A stretch of DNA of 42,145 nt from positions 1 through 42,145 of the IMG/VR virus record IMGVR_UViG_3300018414_000012, one strand, 5' to 3'. Under the pieces are notes generated by a model. That model had not been told where the DNA came from. It ran no database searches and saw nothing but the letters and a program-made list of their open reading frames with translations. Source of the DNA: a virus. The position numbers were made by a program, and so were the translations under genes. Positions 14,981-23,951 of this stretch are shown piece by piece; positions within the stretch are counted from its first letter, which is position 1; every line of letters starts with the position of its first letter.

Positions 14981-16578
14981 TATCCCCCTCCGGCTCGTGT
15001 TACCAGCATGTTTTTCTGGGGGACATGATCAATGTCCGCGATGGCGGCATACCTGAGAACGTCAATCGGGTCTTTCCAAGACTCTTTCAAGCCGCCTTCC
15101 CCGGTATACTCAGCGAGCGCATGGATGATGTTCCCGCATTCTTCGGAAATGTAGAAATGGGGACGGTTAACGGAGTCCATCGGCTTTGAACTGTCCCATG
15201 ACATTTTTGAGATGAGGGCCTGCAAGCCATCCTCAATGTCCATACCTGGAGCCGGGATGCAGACTATTCCAGCTTCTTCCAAATCTTCAATAATGGAACT
15301 GGAACCGTCGTGCCCTTGGTATTTGGCCGCTCCGAGGCGAGGATCTATTAGTCGCTCGTAGATTTCCTCCTGTCCTTCGGAATCCCTGATTTCCCCCACG
15401 TAATCCGGGATTCCATACCCGCGCCCCTTGGCTCCCTCGCCCGGAATCCATTTGCCCGACTTCCATTCGGCCCAATCTCCAATGTCCACGCCTGGATACT
15501 CCCGGTAAACGTAAAAGGTGCCGGTTTCGTCCACGGCGATCCACGCCATGAACCAGCTTTTGGAGCCTGCCGGGTCGATGATCAGGTAGCGCGTCACCTC
15601 CACACCTTCGGGCGGGCATTGCTCCTGCTTCACCACGTTGACCGCCGTGTTGAACTTCGGGAATTTGGTGGCGTGGCTCTTCATCGGCACGCCGTAGGCC
15701 CGGATCAGGATTTCCTCTCTCGGCCTTCCCTTGAGGTCTTTCTTGATCCGGTCATAGCCGCCGAAAGGATTGTCCTGAGAGTGGAAGTAGTGAACCGAGG
15801 CGTTGCGCTTGGTGCTGCGCTGGACATATGGGACAAGTTCGCCACCCAGCAACTCGGCAGCTCGGCTTTCAATGATTTTCGCCCCGTCCAGATACTCCTT
15901 GATGACTTCGGTGTAACCATCAATCGGCGTGAAGGTCACAAGCATCTTGGCTTCCCGCGTGGCCAGCCGGAAACGGAGAGTGGAAATCAATTCCGGCCCA
16001 AGAAGATACTCGTCCAGCCACACACCGATGTTGTGCCATCTCGGGTGACGGCTACCAAGTTCCGCACCTTCCAGAATCGTCGGGTTGTTTTGATACTGGC
16101 TGTAGGTCTTGAAAATGATTTGTGATCCGTTCGGAAGAATCAAACTTGAATCCGTGAACCCGTTCTTTTTCGTGTAGCTGATGTAAGCTCCGGCGGTCAT
16201 CTGCTTGGTTCGCATCTCGGCAGGCAAAGCTTCCCACACCGCGCCTTGCTGTTGCCGGATTGAAACCTCTGATGTCTGAGCGAAACAGAAGATTTCCGCT
16301 CCGGCGTTTTCTGTCGCCGCTTTCACCACTGCATAGGCACCGAAACGGGTTTTCCCGCTGCGGTTCCCCCCCAATGCCAGAATCTCGTCAACTTCTGAAA
16401 GTTGCTCTTCTGCCTTCTCCCAATGGGGAAGACGAAAGCCATATCGGAAAGGGTCGTTTTCGGCATTCTCAATCGCCTCATGATAGACCCGGTGGAACTC
16501 CACGATTTCGTCAGGCTCCATCACCGACAATTCCTCGTCGGTTGGCGGAGTCAGGATCTGGTGACTTCTCCAGTTCAT
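14977..16578 (-). CDS. Terminase large subunit
   Basis: 533 aa. Walker A GGNRSGKT at residues 70-77, Walker B VWLDE at 186-190, and a C-terminal RNase H-like nuclease with a catalytic Asp in LIIDPAGSKSW. This is the ATP-driven motor and nuclease that packages DNA into the prohead through the portal. Full length and intact. Overlaps the small subunit gene by ATGA. Confidence 0.92.
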   Translation of the reverse strand: MNWRSHQILTPPTDEELSVMEPDEIVEFHRVYHEAIENAENDPFRYGFRLPHWEKAEEQLSEVDEILALGGNRSGKTRFGAYAVVKAATENAGAEIFCFAQTSEVSIRQQQGAVWEALPAEMRTKQMTAGAYISYTKKNGFTDSSLILPNGSQIIFKTYSQYQNNPTILEGAELGSRHPRWHNIGVWLDEYLLGPELISTLRFRLATREAKMLVTFTPIDGYTEVIKEYLDGAKIIESRAAELLGGELVPYVQRSTKRNASVHYFHSQDNPFGGYDRIKKDLKGRPREEILIRAYGVPMKSHATKFPKFNTAVNVVKQEQCPPEGVEVTRYLIIDPAGSKSWFMAWIAVDETGTFYVYREYPGVDIGDWAEWKSGKWIPGEGAKGRGYGIPDYVGEIRDSEGQEEIYERLIDPRLGAAKYQGHDGSSSIIEDLEEAGIVCIPAPGMDIEDGLQALISKMSWDSSKPMDSVNRPHFYISEECGNIIHALAEYTGEGGLKESWKDPIDVLRYAAIADIDHVPQKNMLVTRAGGGY

Positions 16579-17123
16579 TCAATGATTTCCGCCTCAACGG
16601 CAACGCTCTTGTCGGCAAGTCTCTTCCGCGCTTCCTCGCGCATCTTCAAGGCGTCCTCAATTGAGGCCCCCTTGCGGTGCTCAATGACAACCCCGGCCAT
16701 TCCAGCAAGGGCCATGCTCTTGTCAGTGGTGATCGCTATTGCCAGCGCGAGCTTGTCCGGGGAAATGTCGTCCAAGAGTTTGGGGTTTCTGGAAAGTCTG
16801 TCCGCTTTCTCTAGCAGAAGATCCTTGTATGACTCGGCGGCAATCGCGAACTCGCGGGAGAATTCCTTGCGCTTGGATTCCAGCGTGTCTGAATTCCTCC
16901 AAGAAAGGCGACGGATCACCGTTCGGTTCAAGCCGGTCTCTATGGCAATCTTTTTCAGGGAAATTCCCTGCGCCAGCATCCAGAGGGCTTTCGCCGCCAT
17001 CCGTGGATTTGAAAGCTCGATGGTGGGCGCGGTTGGGGAACATCGTTCTTCCGCCCGCTTGCGGACTTCAACAAACCATTCGCCGGGAATCTCCTCTTCT
17101 GGTTTTGAAAGCTCGTCGCTCAT
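16575..17123 (-). CDS. Terminase small subunit-like protein
   Basis: 182 aa. HTH-like core (MLAQGISLKKIAIETGLNRT, then VIRRLSW) and a long C-terminal helix, placed directly upstream of and overlapping TerL. It should recognise the packaging site and regulate the large subunit. The call rests on HTH and position rather than on a strong family signature. Confidence 0.65.
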   Translation of the reverse strand: MSDELSKPEEEIPGEWFVEVRKRAEERCSPTAPTIELSNPRMAAKALWMLAQGISLKKIAIETGLNRTVIRRLSWRNSDTLESKRKEFSREFAIAAESYKDLLLEKADRLSRNPKLLDDISPDKLALAIAITTDKSMALAGMAGVVIEHRKGASIEDALKMREEARKRLADKSVAVEAEIIE

Positions 17124-20100
17124 GGTGTTGGTTTTGCCACCGGGGTTTCCGCGTTGTCGTCTTCAACAACTTTAATTATGCCGTGATCTTCACCGTAACC
17201 CGGAAAGATAACGGCTCCGTCATTTGTTTGGAATCCTATGACCCCGTCCCGCTCGAAACGATCTCCGAATTTTTGCCACAAGTCGGAAACGAATTGACGA
17301 TTGTCCCATACACCAGCCGATTCAACGATATTTTCTGGATTTACTTCAGGAGGAATCGCCCCCGATTTCACCTCATCCTTGAAATAGCTATTTGTAAAAT
17401 TTTCAACATACTTAGGTATTTTTTTCAGAGAAGATTTTTTTACCGCATACTGTTTATCTCCATATGATTCAATGCCGGTTGGGTCATCAGCGAACTGGAC
17501 AATGTCCCTGCTGGACGAAGGATCCTTTCCACGATGAAAAACATATCCTTGTTTCTGGAGATTGTTTTGCGAAAGGGACGACTTTACAATTGGAGTTCCG
17601 TTACTATCCAGCGTTGGTAGACCGTTTGGCATCAGGTTTAGTTTCACGGAATCATAAACGAATGGCATCGGGACAAATTCGCCGGTCATCTTCGTTGCCT
17701 GCGAAATCCGATCAATCCGGTAGGTTTTATAGACGTTCTCCTTGGACAGATTGGTTTCCCCGAAAATAGGGTTTGCTTCCCACCGCTGTCCGGTTTTTGA
17801 AACTCCTGTTTTTTGGGAGGAAGTCATTTCCCCAAACACCGTGTTGATGAAGTTCTTGTATTCACGGCCTTTCACCGCGCCATATTTTTCATCAAAAAAT
17901 GCATCGGTTCGTTTGCCTTGGCGGTGAAGTTGCATGACCTCGGAAACATCGGCTTTGATCGCCTCCATGTTGCCGTTATAAAGCGACTGGCCGCGCTTGG
18001 TGGCCGCACGTGTCTGGATGTTGCTTTCAAGCTGGGTAACGCTCATCAGGCCCACCCGCAGGTTGCCGTCCTTGGTGATGCTCATGGCCACCGGAACAAC
18101 ATCACGTAGCGTTGGTTTCAAAGTGGCATACTTCACCTTTTTCCCGACCTTCTTGGTGGCTGGATGGTTGATCACGGTGAACCTGTCACCCTTGAAGTTT
18201 TTCACCGCCCCGTTCACTCCCCGCAAGATGCGCATTTGCTCGGCGTTGAGGATTCCTTTCTCCCGGAGCATACGCAAGGTTCCCTCGCCAAGGTGGTTGC
18301 CGATCAAATCACCATCGGGGGTTACCTTGATTTCCTCGGGAGCAAACTGCCTGCCTTCCGCCTGCTGTTTCGCCACGGCCTCACGGATCACGTGGCCGAT
18401 ACTGGCACGCTGCAAATCCTTGGCCGGTGATAGAGGGATAGGGTCGCCGTCCTTGTCATACTTTACCCGGGTTTGACCGTTAATTTCCTCCGTCTCGAAA
18501 ATGGAAATCATCTTGTCCAGAACCGCCTTATCTCCCTTCTGGACAGGAATAACGACGCCACCCGTATCCCTTGATCCCAACGGGCTGAATCCGCCCTGTG
18601 GCCTGCCGGAAGAATTTTTCAGCATCTGACGCGTCATGGCACGGACCTGTGGGAGTTCGCGGATTCCTTCTGATAGCAACCCGTTGCCCATGACCATCCT
18701 GCCATCCTGCTCCATTAGACCGCCCGTCTTGAAATGCATGTCTCGGATCAACGGGATCTTGGGCAATGTCGCCTCCACCAAGCTCTGGATCATCCTGCGG
18801 GCTTTTGTGCGTCCGCCGATGGCCCCAAGCTCTCCGCTTTCCGCAATCTCCGAAACGTGATCGGCGGCGGAATCAATGTAGTATTCCAGAGCGGCATCAT
18901 TCAACCCGATAGGCTGGTTTCCTGCCGCCACGTTGCGGGCGTTGTAGGCGTCCCAGAACTTGCGGAAATCTTCGTGCAAGGCGCCATCATTGGCGCGAAG
19001 CAGTCCGCCTGCCTCGCCATCCCCAACCAGCAACGCGGAGATTCCTCCCTCCATCTGGTTTCGGATGGCGACATGGTGCAAGACCTCATGGGCAATCAGC
19101 GGCTTTATCGGATTTGTGGAACGAGTGTTGATCGTTGCGGTATTGGTCGCCCGGTCAAAAGAGCTTGATCCGCTTTCCACGAAGTTAAACCGGATTTGCG
19201 GGTTGGTGGCTGCGTAGGTGGCAATCGCCCGCCGCGTCCCCTGCTTCATCCCATCAAAAATCTGCTTCTGGACGGGGTTAATAATGTCCGCTCTGAAATT
19301 CAGCTCATCCCCAAGAGCAAGCTCCCGGTGACGCGCTTTAGTTCCCTGCATCATTCCGCCCAAGGCACCCGATGAACCGCCGATGACCATGGCTTGTGCC
19401 GCCGCTCGCTTGAAGGTGTCAGCATTCGGGTCTCCGCCATCGGCGAGGTATTCAAACAACAGGTCAACCGGATATGCGGCGGCGGTGCCTTTCGCCGCGC
19501 TTCGGATCGTTGCCGGGACAGCCCCGCCGAGGGTCGCGGTGTCCACAAGGTGGGCCGTGGCGCGGTGGACGGGTGATAGCTCGCTGTAGTTGGCCACACG
19601 CTGCCAGAATGGCACTTGTCCCCTTGCCTTGGTCAATTCCGACCCAACCACCCGCGCGAACTTGCCCGTCGATTCTATGGCCGCTCCTGAGCCAAGAATG
19701 GACCCAGCCGCCGCGAACCCAGGAAAGAGTCCAACCGAGTAACCGGCGAAGCCGACTCCCGAGCGGAGAAGTCCGTATGCGTTTTGAAGGCCGAATTCCG
19801 TGGCGACTTTGGTGAGATTGTTATCCAGCTTCACAAGTCCGATTCCGAGCGTTTCCGACAACGCTCCGGCAACGCGGACTGGAACGGCTTTAACCTCGGA
19901 CCCAATCTGGATTGCGCGTTGGGTTGCGGCAGCGACGTTTTCGGGAATCCGGGTGGCGAGCGAGTTGCGAAGCGTGGTGAGGGTTTCCAGTTCTGGCGCG
20001 ATTTTAGAAATTTGAGCCGTGTGATCGGCTAGCTTCGCGGCTGACATGGTCGCTATTTGCTGTGCCGTCTGAACCGGCTTCAAAAGGGCCTGGTTGCCGG

Positions 20101-21139
20101 TGGCGTCCAGTCTCGCACCAATGTCTTCGGCAAATTTCCCCGAAATCTCGGCGGCGTTTTTGGCGGTCACCGCCGCCTTTTGAGCGGCTGAAAGAGCAAC
20201 CGATTGACGGGCGATTGTCGCATCCATGGCGGCAACTCTCGTCAAAACCTCGTCGGCCTTAATTCCCGCACGGGTGATCACCCCGAGCTTCCCAACCTTC
20301 GCGCCAACTCCAGCGGGAATCAGGATTGTTGGGTCCAGCATTTGGCCAACGGCACCGGACTGCTTGACAAGGGAGGCGTAATCCGCCGATTTCATTTCAG
20401 ATTTGACTTGTGCCGCATTCTCAACGGCATTGGCAAATAGACCGGTTTTCTCGATGGTTTCGCCTACCTTGGCCGTGGAATTCTGGTAGCGGGTCCGGGC
20501 CAAACCTTGGCGGGATTCCCAAAGTTGATCATCCGCGGACTCTTCCGCTCCTACCAATGGTGCCAACTGAACGGATGCCCAATCCGAACCGATCCCCAGC
20601 AAACCGGCAAGTTCCTTGGTTGAGTGTATTACGCCTTCCGAAATGGCAGTTGTCGCCAAAGCTTTTTCTCGCTTGATCTTAGCGGTGGAATCTTGGCTCT
20701 GAAACGGATCGGTGATTCCGGTCGAGTAAACCTGCAAGTCGCTGCCGATTGATTTCAACGCGCCTGCCCCGGCGTCCCAAAGGAACTCTCCGATTCCACC
20801 GGCAATCTCCCCGAATGAAGGGGAACTGTCGTCAATTCCGTCACGCTCCCGAATTTTGAAAGCGTTAAGGTTTTCAGGCTGCAACACCTGCTCATATGGC
20901 ATCGCCCAGGCGGAGGCGCGGGGAGTTATCGTGCCATCCGGATAAAATGCCCCGGCATCCTGTAAATCGGTGAAAAGGATTCCTTTTGAGGTTGCTTTCC
21001 CTGCTGGGTCTATTAGCCCGCGGTCAAGCAAATCTTGCGCGGATTGCGGCGGCTGATCGTAGGCTCCTGCCGCCGACCCTTCAAACAGCACATCCAGCCC
21101 TTGTTTCACGGCTTGGTTGATCTCCCTCGGCTCTGGCAT
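17120..21139 (-). CDS. Giant virion protein with HEXXH metallopeptidase motif
   Basis: 1339 aa. The N-terminal 600 residues are helical and Ala-rich with glycine-rich membrane-active-looking stretches (GVGFAGYSVGLFPGFAAAGS). HEVLHH begins at about residue 684, a zinc-protease HEXXH motif. The C-terminal third is beta-rich. Size and composition resemble multi-domain internal virion or ejection proteins of podoviruses, which may open the envelope or wall. Placed before the terminase genes. Confidence 0.65.
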   Translation of the reverse strand: MPEPREINQAVKQGLDVLFEGSAAGAYDQPPQSAQDLLDRGLIDPAGKATSKGILFTDLQDAGAFYPDGTITPRASAWAMPYEQVLQPENLNAFKIRERDGIDDSSPSFGEIAGGIGEFLWDAGAGALKSIGSDLQVYSTGITDPFQSQDSTAKIKREKALATTAISEGVIHSTKELAGLLGIGSDWASVQLAPLVGAEESADDQLWESRQGLARTRYQNSTAKVGETIEKTGLFANAVENAAQVKSEMKSADYASLVKQSGAVGQMLDPTILIPAGVGAKVGKLGVITRAGIKADEVLTRVAAMDATIARQSVALSAAQKAAVTAKNAAEISGKFAEDIGARLDATGNQALLKPVQTAQQIATMSAAKLADHTAQISKIAPELETLTTLRNSLATRIPENVAAATQRAIQIGSEVKAVPVRVAGALSETLGIGLVKLDNNLTKVATEFGLQNAYGLLRSGVGFAGYSVGLFPGFAAAGSILGSGAAIESTGKFARVVGSELTKARGQVPFWQRVANYSELSPVHRATAHLVDTATLGGAVPATIRSAAKGTAAAYPVDLLFEYLADGGDPNADTFKRAAAQAMVIGGSSGALGGMMQGTKARHRELALGDELNFRADIINPVQKQIFDGMKQGTRRAIATYAATNPQIRFNFVESGSSSFDRATNTATINTRSTNPIKPLIAHEVLHHVAIRNQMEGGISALLVGDGEAGGLLRANDGALHEDFRKFWDAYNARNVAAGNQPIGLNDAALEYYIDSAADHVSEIAESGELGAIGGRTKARRMIQSLVEATLPKIPLIRDMHFKTGGLMEQDGRMVMGNGLLSEGIRELPQVRAMTRQMLKNSSGRPQGGFSPLGSRDTGGVVIPVQKGDKAVLDKMISIFETEEINGQTRVKYDKDGDPIPLSPAKDLQRASIGHVIREAVAKQQAEGRQFAPEEIKVTPDGDLIGNHLGEGTLRMLREKGILNAEQMRILRGVNGAVKNFKGDRFTVINHPATKKVGKKVKYATLKPTLRDVVPVAMSITKDGNLRVGLMSVTQLESNIQTRAATKRGQSLYNGNMEAIKADVSEVMQLHRQGKRTDAFFDEKYGAVKGREYKNFINTVFGEMTSSQKTGVSKTGQRWEANPIFGETNLSKENVYKTYRIDRISQATKMTGEFVPMPFVYDSVKLNLMPNGLPTLDSNGTPIVKSSLSQNNLQKQGYVFHRGKDPSSSRDIVQFADDPTGIESYGDKQYAVKKSSLKKIPKYVENFTNSYFKDEVKSGAIPPEVNPENIVESAGVWDNRQFVSDLWQKFGDRFERDGVIGFQTNDGAVIFPGYGEDHGIIKVVEDDNAETPVAKPTP

Positions 21140-21266
21140 TTTCGGAAATTTGGCACTGGTCCACTTTGAAAACAGTCGGTATTCTGGGCGGCAAGACAGT
21201 CTCTACCCTTCCGGGGAAAGATAGTCAATTCCACAAAAATCCATGAACGCGCAGTTTCATCCTCAA

Positions 21267-21458
21267 TCAAACGAATCGATAAACCGGGCGAGATGGACAT
21301 TCCTTGCAATATGGGAAGAACTCAAAGTGGCCGTCGGACTTCTTCCACAATACGCCATTATTCTCTTCCAGCCCGACCGGCTGGAGACTTTCAAGCTTCA
21401 CGCGAAGATCCGAATTCTCAGCTTTAAGACGCGTATTCTCCGTGAGAGCAATGCGCAA
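21267..21458 (-). CDS. 63-aa coiled-coil/Cys protein (uncertain start)
   Basis: Coiled-coil N-terminus (ENTRLKAENSDLRVKLESLQ) and a C-terminal YCKECPSRP motif. No ATG is present; TTG at 21458 or an upstream in-frame non-ATG codon must serve, and the frame stays open to the TAG at 21507. A frameshift from the upstream 30-aa frame is also possible. Confidence 0.4.
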   Translation of the reverse strand: MRIALTENTRLKAENSDLRVKLESLQPVGLEENNGVLWKKSDGHFEFFPYCKECPSRPVYRFV

Positions 21459-21506
21459 GCTCTCCGTCAGATGGAGATTGTCCTTGAGGACCAGAGAGTT
21501 CTCATT

Positions 21507-21599
21507 CTAGAAAATCTTAATCTGCGCAAGCAGATATTCTCTCGTCTCTTTTCCCAGCCCGGCGTTGCGGATGGCGGCGATGACGTCTGACAGGTTCAA
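21507..21599 (-). CDS. 30-aa peptide, TTG start
   Basis: Reads NLSDVIAAIRNAGLGKETRE and ends KIF. It overlaps no gene but begins five bases after the transposase stop at a TTG, with no Shine-Dalgarno. Possibly the N-terminal piece of the coiled-coil gene downstream, separated by a stop. Confidence 0.3.
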   Translation of the reverse strand: MNLSDVIAAIRNAGLGKETREYLLAQIKIF

Positions 21600-21603
21600 T
21601 GGA

Positions 21604-22596
21604 TCAAGACTTGTGTCCCTCACCCTTGTAGAGGACGCCGGGCTTGCGGAGGTGTGCGGGCGGGTTCGGTCCCCCGCTCTCCGGGTCGATATACCACGGG
21701 ACAAGCGGTGTTTGTGGCGTGTGGGTCCGTGGCATCTCGCGACGTTTCTTGTAGCGGATCGGACGCTTTGGCGCATACAATTCCTTGCGGAACTCATCGA
21801 ACAGGCCAATGGCTTCCTCAAAGGTCATGGGTTTGTCCATGATTCCCGCAGCCACAGCCGGAGCGGTCTTGATCGCGGAGTGCTTCTTGATGAAGTTATA
21901 GACGAAGAAGTAAATCGCGATCTGGGCGGAATGGTTCTCCATTTTCTTGGAAAAAGCATTGGTAAGGCGCGTGAAACGACGCATGCCCATGCGCATCGAT
22001 AGGTTGGCCCGCTCCACATGGGAGGTGCAAATCTTGCTGTGCTCTGGATTCCCGAGAACCGCCGTCCGGTCCACACTGACGACGATTTCATATCCCCCTT
22101 TGGATTTCTCGTAATTCTTGGTCACCTTGCCATAGTCGGCCCGGTCGTCAAAAGCCCGGACAATCGCCTGCTGGTAGGAGCGGTGTCCATCGGTGGCTAT
22201 CTGCGGACGGTTTAGCAGTCGCTTCGCCAGATCCTCAGCCAGATCGTTCGCGGCCTGCTGGCTACGCTCTCCCACGATCCATGACGGCATCAACTTGGTG
22301 TCCCGGCACATGCTGGTCCACGTCCACACGTCCCCTTGCTGTGGATTCTTCGCTGTCTCCCGGTTCTTCTCCTTGCAGCCGCAAAACGACCAGATTTCAT
22401 CCATTTGGATGTTCGTGCATGGCAGGTTGCGCAAGTGCTTGTCCTGGTAGTGTTCGGAAAACTCCCCGAACTCGGCCACGAACTTCAACACGGTTGTCTT
22501 GCTGGCTCCGGTAAGACGGCTGGTTGCGCGGATGCTGTTACCCTCGGTCAGGCATTGCAGAACCAAGGAACGACGGGAAACGGGAAGGACGTTCAT
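21604..22596 (-). CDS. IS1-family transposase
   Basis: 330 aa. N-terminal HTH (CLTEGNSIRATSRLTGASKT), then the IS1 DDE core: Asp in NIQMDEIWSF, Asp in QIATDGHRSY and Glu in SHVERANLSMRMGMRRFTRL. It would cut and join element ends. The core is intact. The last roughly 70 residues are a Pro/Arg-rich tail longer than I expect for the family. No convincing terminal inverted repeats or target duplication were found, so it may be a captured gene or an element with unusual ends. Confidence 0.85.
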   Translation of the reverse strand: MNVLPVSRRSLVLQCLTEGNSIRATSRLTGASKTTVLKFVAEFGEFSEHYQDKHLRNLPCTNIQMDEIWSFCGCKEKNRETAKNPQQGDVWTWTSMCRDTKLMPSWIVGERSQQAANDLAEDLAKRLLNRPQIATDGHRSYQQAIVRAFDDRADYGKVTKNYEKSKGGYEIVVSVDRTAVLGNPEHSKICTSHVERANLSMRMGMRRFTRLTNAFSKKMENHSAQIAIYFFVYNFIKKHSAIKTAPAVAAGIMDKPMTFEEAIGLFDEFRKELYAPKRPIRYKKRREMPRTHTPQTPLVPWYIDPESGGPNPPAHLRKPGVLYKGEGHKS

Positions 22597-22686
22597 GCGG
22601 GGGAAAGCTAAGTAAAATGCTTATTCGGTCAAGCATAATGAGGGAGATTTCTGGCCATTATTCATGAATACTGCCAGCGTGATCCC
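22597..22686. promoter_or_regulatory. Divergent region with inverted repeat and minus-strand promoter
   Basis: ATGCTT-ATTCGGTC-AAGCAT (22617-22636) is an inverted repeat between the transposase start and the plus-strand HTH-like gene. On the minus strand TTGACC lies inside it and fits a -35 box for the transposase; no strong -10 is seen. Confidence 0.35.
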
Positions 22687-22917
22687 ATGTCATTTGCAAG
22701 AGACCTTGATTCCAACGATAACTGGCTGGTTCGTAACGCAGCACGCGAGGGGCTTACCTCATGGGAATTCGCGGAAAAGATGTCTATCCGAGAATCGCAG
22801 GTGTGGCGTCGTTTATACGAGCGTGGACAGGAGGCGCATCTTGAGATGTTTCTGGAAAACAATCGGAAGTGGGAAGAGCGAGAGGGCCGAGAAAGGCCCC
22901 CCCAGTATGGAGCCTGA
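22687..22917 (+). CDS. 76-aa HTH-like protein, divergent from transposase
   Basis: NAAREGLTSWEFAEKMSIRE then SQVWRRLYERG reads as a helix-turn-helix, followed by a charged Glu/Arg helix. No Shine-Dalgarno. Could regulate the transposase or be an accessory early gene. A minus-strand frame (22784-23035) overlaps its C-terminal half. Confidence 0.5.
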   Translation: MSFARDLDSNDNWLVRNAAREGLTSWEFAEKMSIRESQVWRRLYERGQEAHLEMFLENNRKWEEREGRERPPQYGA

Positions 22918-23035
22918 AAGGAAGCATCACATTCCTACCGGGACTAGCAACCACGGTTTCCCCTTCATGCTCCAGTATCTCCTTGAGAGATACATAGCCC
23001 ATGTAATCCTTCACGAAGTAGAAGCCGCATTCCAT
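22784..23035 (-). CDS. Possible 83-aa protein antisense to HTH-like gene
   Basis: The first 35 residues (MECGFYFVKDYMGYVSLKEI) look protein-like and lie outside the opposing gene; the rest may be the mirror of that gene. In line with the small minus-strand genes upstream of it. Real status unclear. Confidence 0.3.
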   Translation of the reverse strand: MECGFYFVKDYMGYVSLKEILEHEGETVVASPGRNVMLPFRLHTGGAFLGPLALPTSDCFPETSQDAPPVHARINDATPAILG

Positions 23036-23089
23036 GCCAATCTTTTAAACGCACTAATGTTGCAAAAGCAACCCCAAAGAGGCTTGGTT

Positions 23090-23248
23090 CTATGGCTTCT
23101 TGTCAGCCCACCGCTTCTTGGCGGCTTCACGGGCAATCTCGGATCGCCTTTCCGGCGTGAGGTTGGCAGCACGGGCCTTTCCACCTTTGAGCCCTCCCAT
23201 CCGGCCAAGCGCAACCGCCGCCGGGTTTTTATCGGGCTTCCCGCTCAT
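23090..23248 (-). CDS. 52-aa basic GG-K-rich small protein
   Basis: Contains ALGRMGGLKGGKARAANLTP and ERRSEIAREAAKKRW, the pattern of a widespread small basic protein often annotated histone-like or without function. AAGGAG seven bases before the ATG is one of the clearest ribosome sites in the window. Overlaps the end of the acidic 46-aa gene. Possibly nucleic-acid binding. Confidence 0.7.
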   Translation of the reverse strand: MSGKPDKNPAAVALGRMGGLKGGKARAANLTPERRSEIAREAAKKRWADKKP

Positions 23249-23369
23249 CGCTTTCTCCTTCTGAGATTTTCAGGAACTTCTTGAAGGTCTGATGCGCGGC
23301 TTCGATCCCCTCTTCTTCTGGGGAAATTTCCTCTTCTTCATCCGGTCCTCTTTCTTCGGGCAGAATCAT
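23229..23369 (-). CDS. 46-aa acidic small protein
   Basis: Starts MILPEERGPDEEEEISPEEE, then a short helix (HQTFKKFLKIS). Overlaps the next, very basic gene by 20 bases and carries that gene's ribosome site in its own coding sequence. The acidic/basic pairing hints at an interacting pair, which is inference. Confidence 0.5.
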   Translation of the reverse strand: MILPEERGPDEEEEISPEEEGIEAAHQTFKKFLKISEGESDEREAR

Positions 23370-23416
23370 GCTTGAGCGGTAATGCTTTTTGCGCTATCTA
23401 GCAAGAAAAATCATGA

Positions 23417-23950
23417 CTAGAATCGTCCCGTGCCGGCATCAAGGATCTGTGCCTGCCCTTTCTCGAAATCATCTTTCCACATCACATCCCACTGGCCAAT
23501 GCTGAGATATGCGTCCTTTGTCATTTCCGGGTCATTGAAAGTTCCTTCATTCAGAATCCCTTCTGACGGCTTCCCGCCCCCCGGATAATCCATGAAAAGT
23601 TCTCCCCCGAAATTCTTTCCGTAAATCAAAAATCCGTCCTCGTCTTTCAGGACGACCATCATATTTTTGAGGGGGCGATTTTGTTTTCCAGACATCATGA
23701 AATGGTAGCGGGCCTTCCCGTCGATCCACTTTGTTGTAAGTGAAAACTTTACCCCGACATCCGGGCGGTCAATTTCCGGCCATTCCTTGGCCCCCAATGC
23801 CTTTTTGGTTTCTAGCTCAACGCGAGTTTCCTCTTGTCGCTCTCTGGCCCGTTGGTATTTGCTGATTTGATCCACCGCAAGGGCAATCAAAGTCCCGGAA
23901 AGAACTAGGCTGATGGTTATCTTGGCTGTGCCGGTGAGGAACTTTTTCAT
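23417..23950 (-). CDS. 177-aa membrane-anchored protein
   Basis: An N-terminal membrane helix or uncleaved signal (ITISLVLSGTLIALAV), then a coiled stretch, then a soluble beta-rich domain (VGVKFSLTTKWIDGKARYHF). Not recognised; host-like in style, so possibly a moron affecting the envelope. A 7-bp hairpin ends one base before the ATG and could control translation. Confidence 0.6.
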   Translation of the reverse strand: MKKFLTGTAKITISLVLSGTLIALAVDQISKYQRARERQEETRVELETKKALGAKEWPEIDRPDVGVKFSLTTKWIDGKARYHFMMSGKQNRPLKNMMVVLKDEDGFLIYGKNFGGELFMDYPGGGKPSEGILNEGTFNDPEMTKDAYLSIGQWDVMWKDDFEKGQAQILDAGTGRF

Positions 23951-23951
23951 A

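Noticed and set aside
21140-22700. Terminal inverted repeats of an IS1 element
   Set aside because: Scanned both flanks by eye; only short chance matches (such as GGGGAAAG in direct, not inverted, order).
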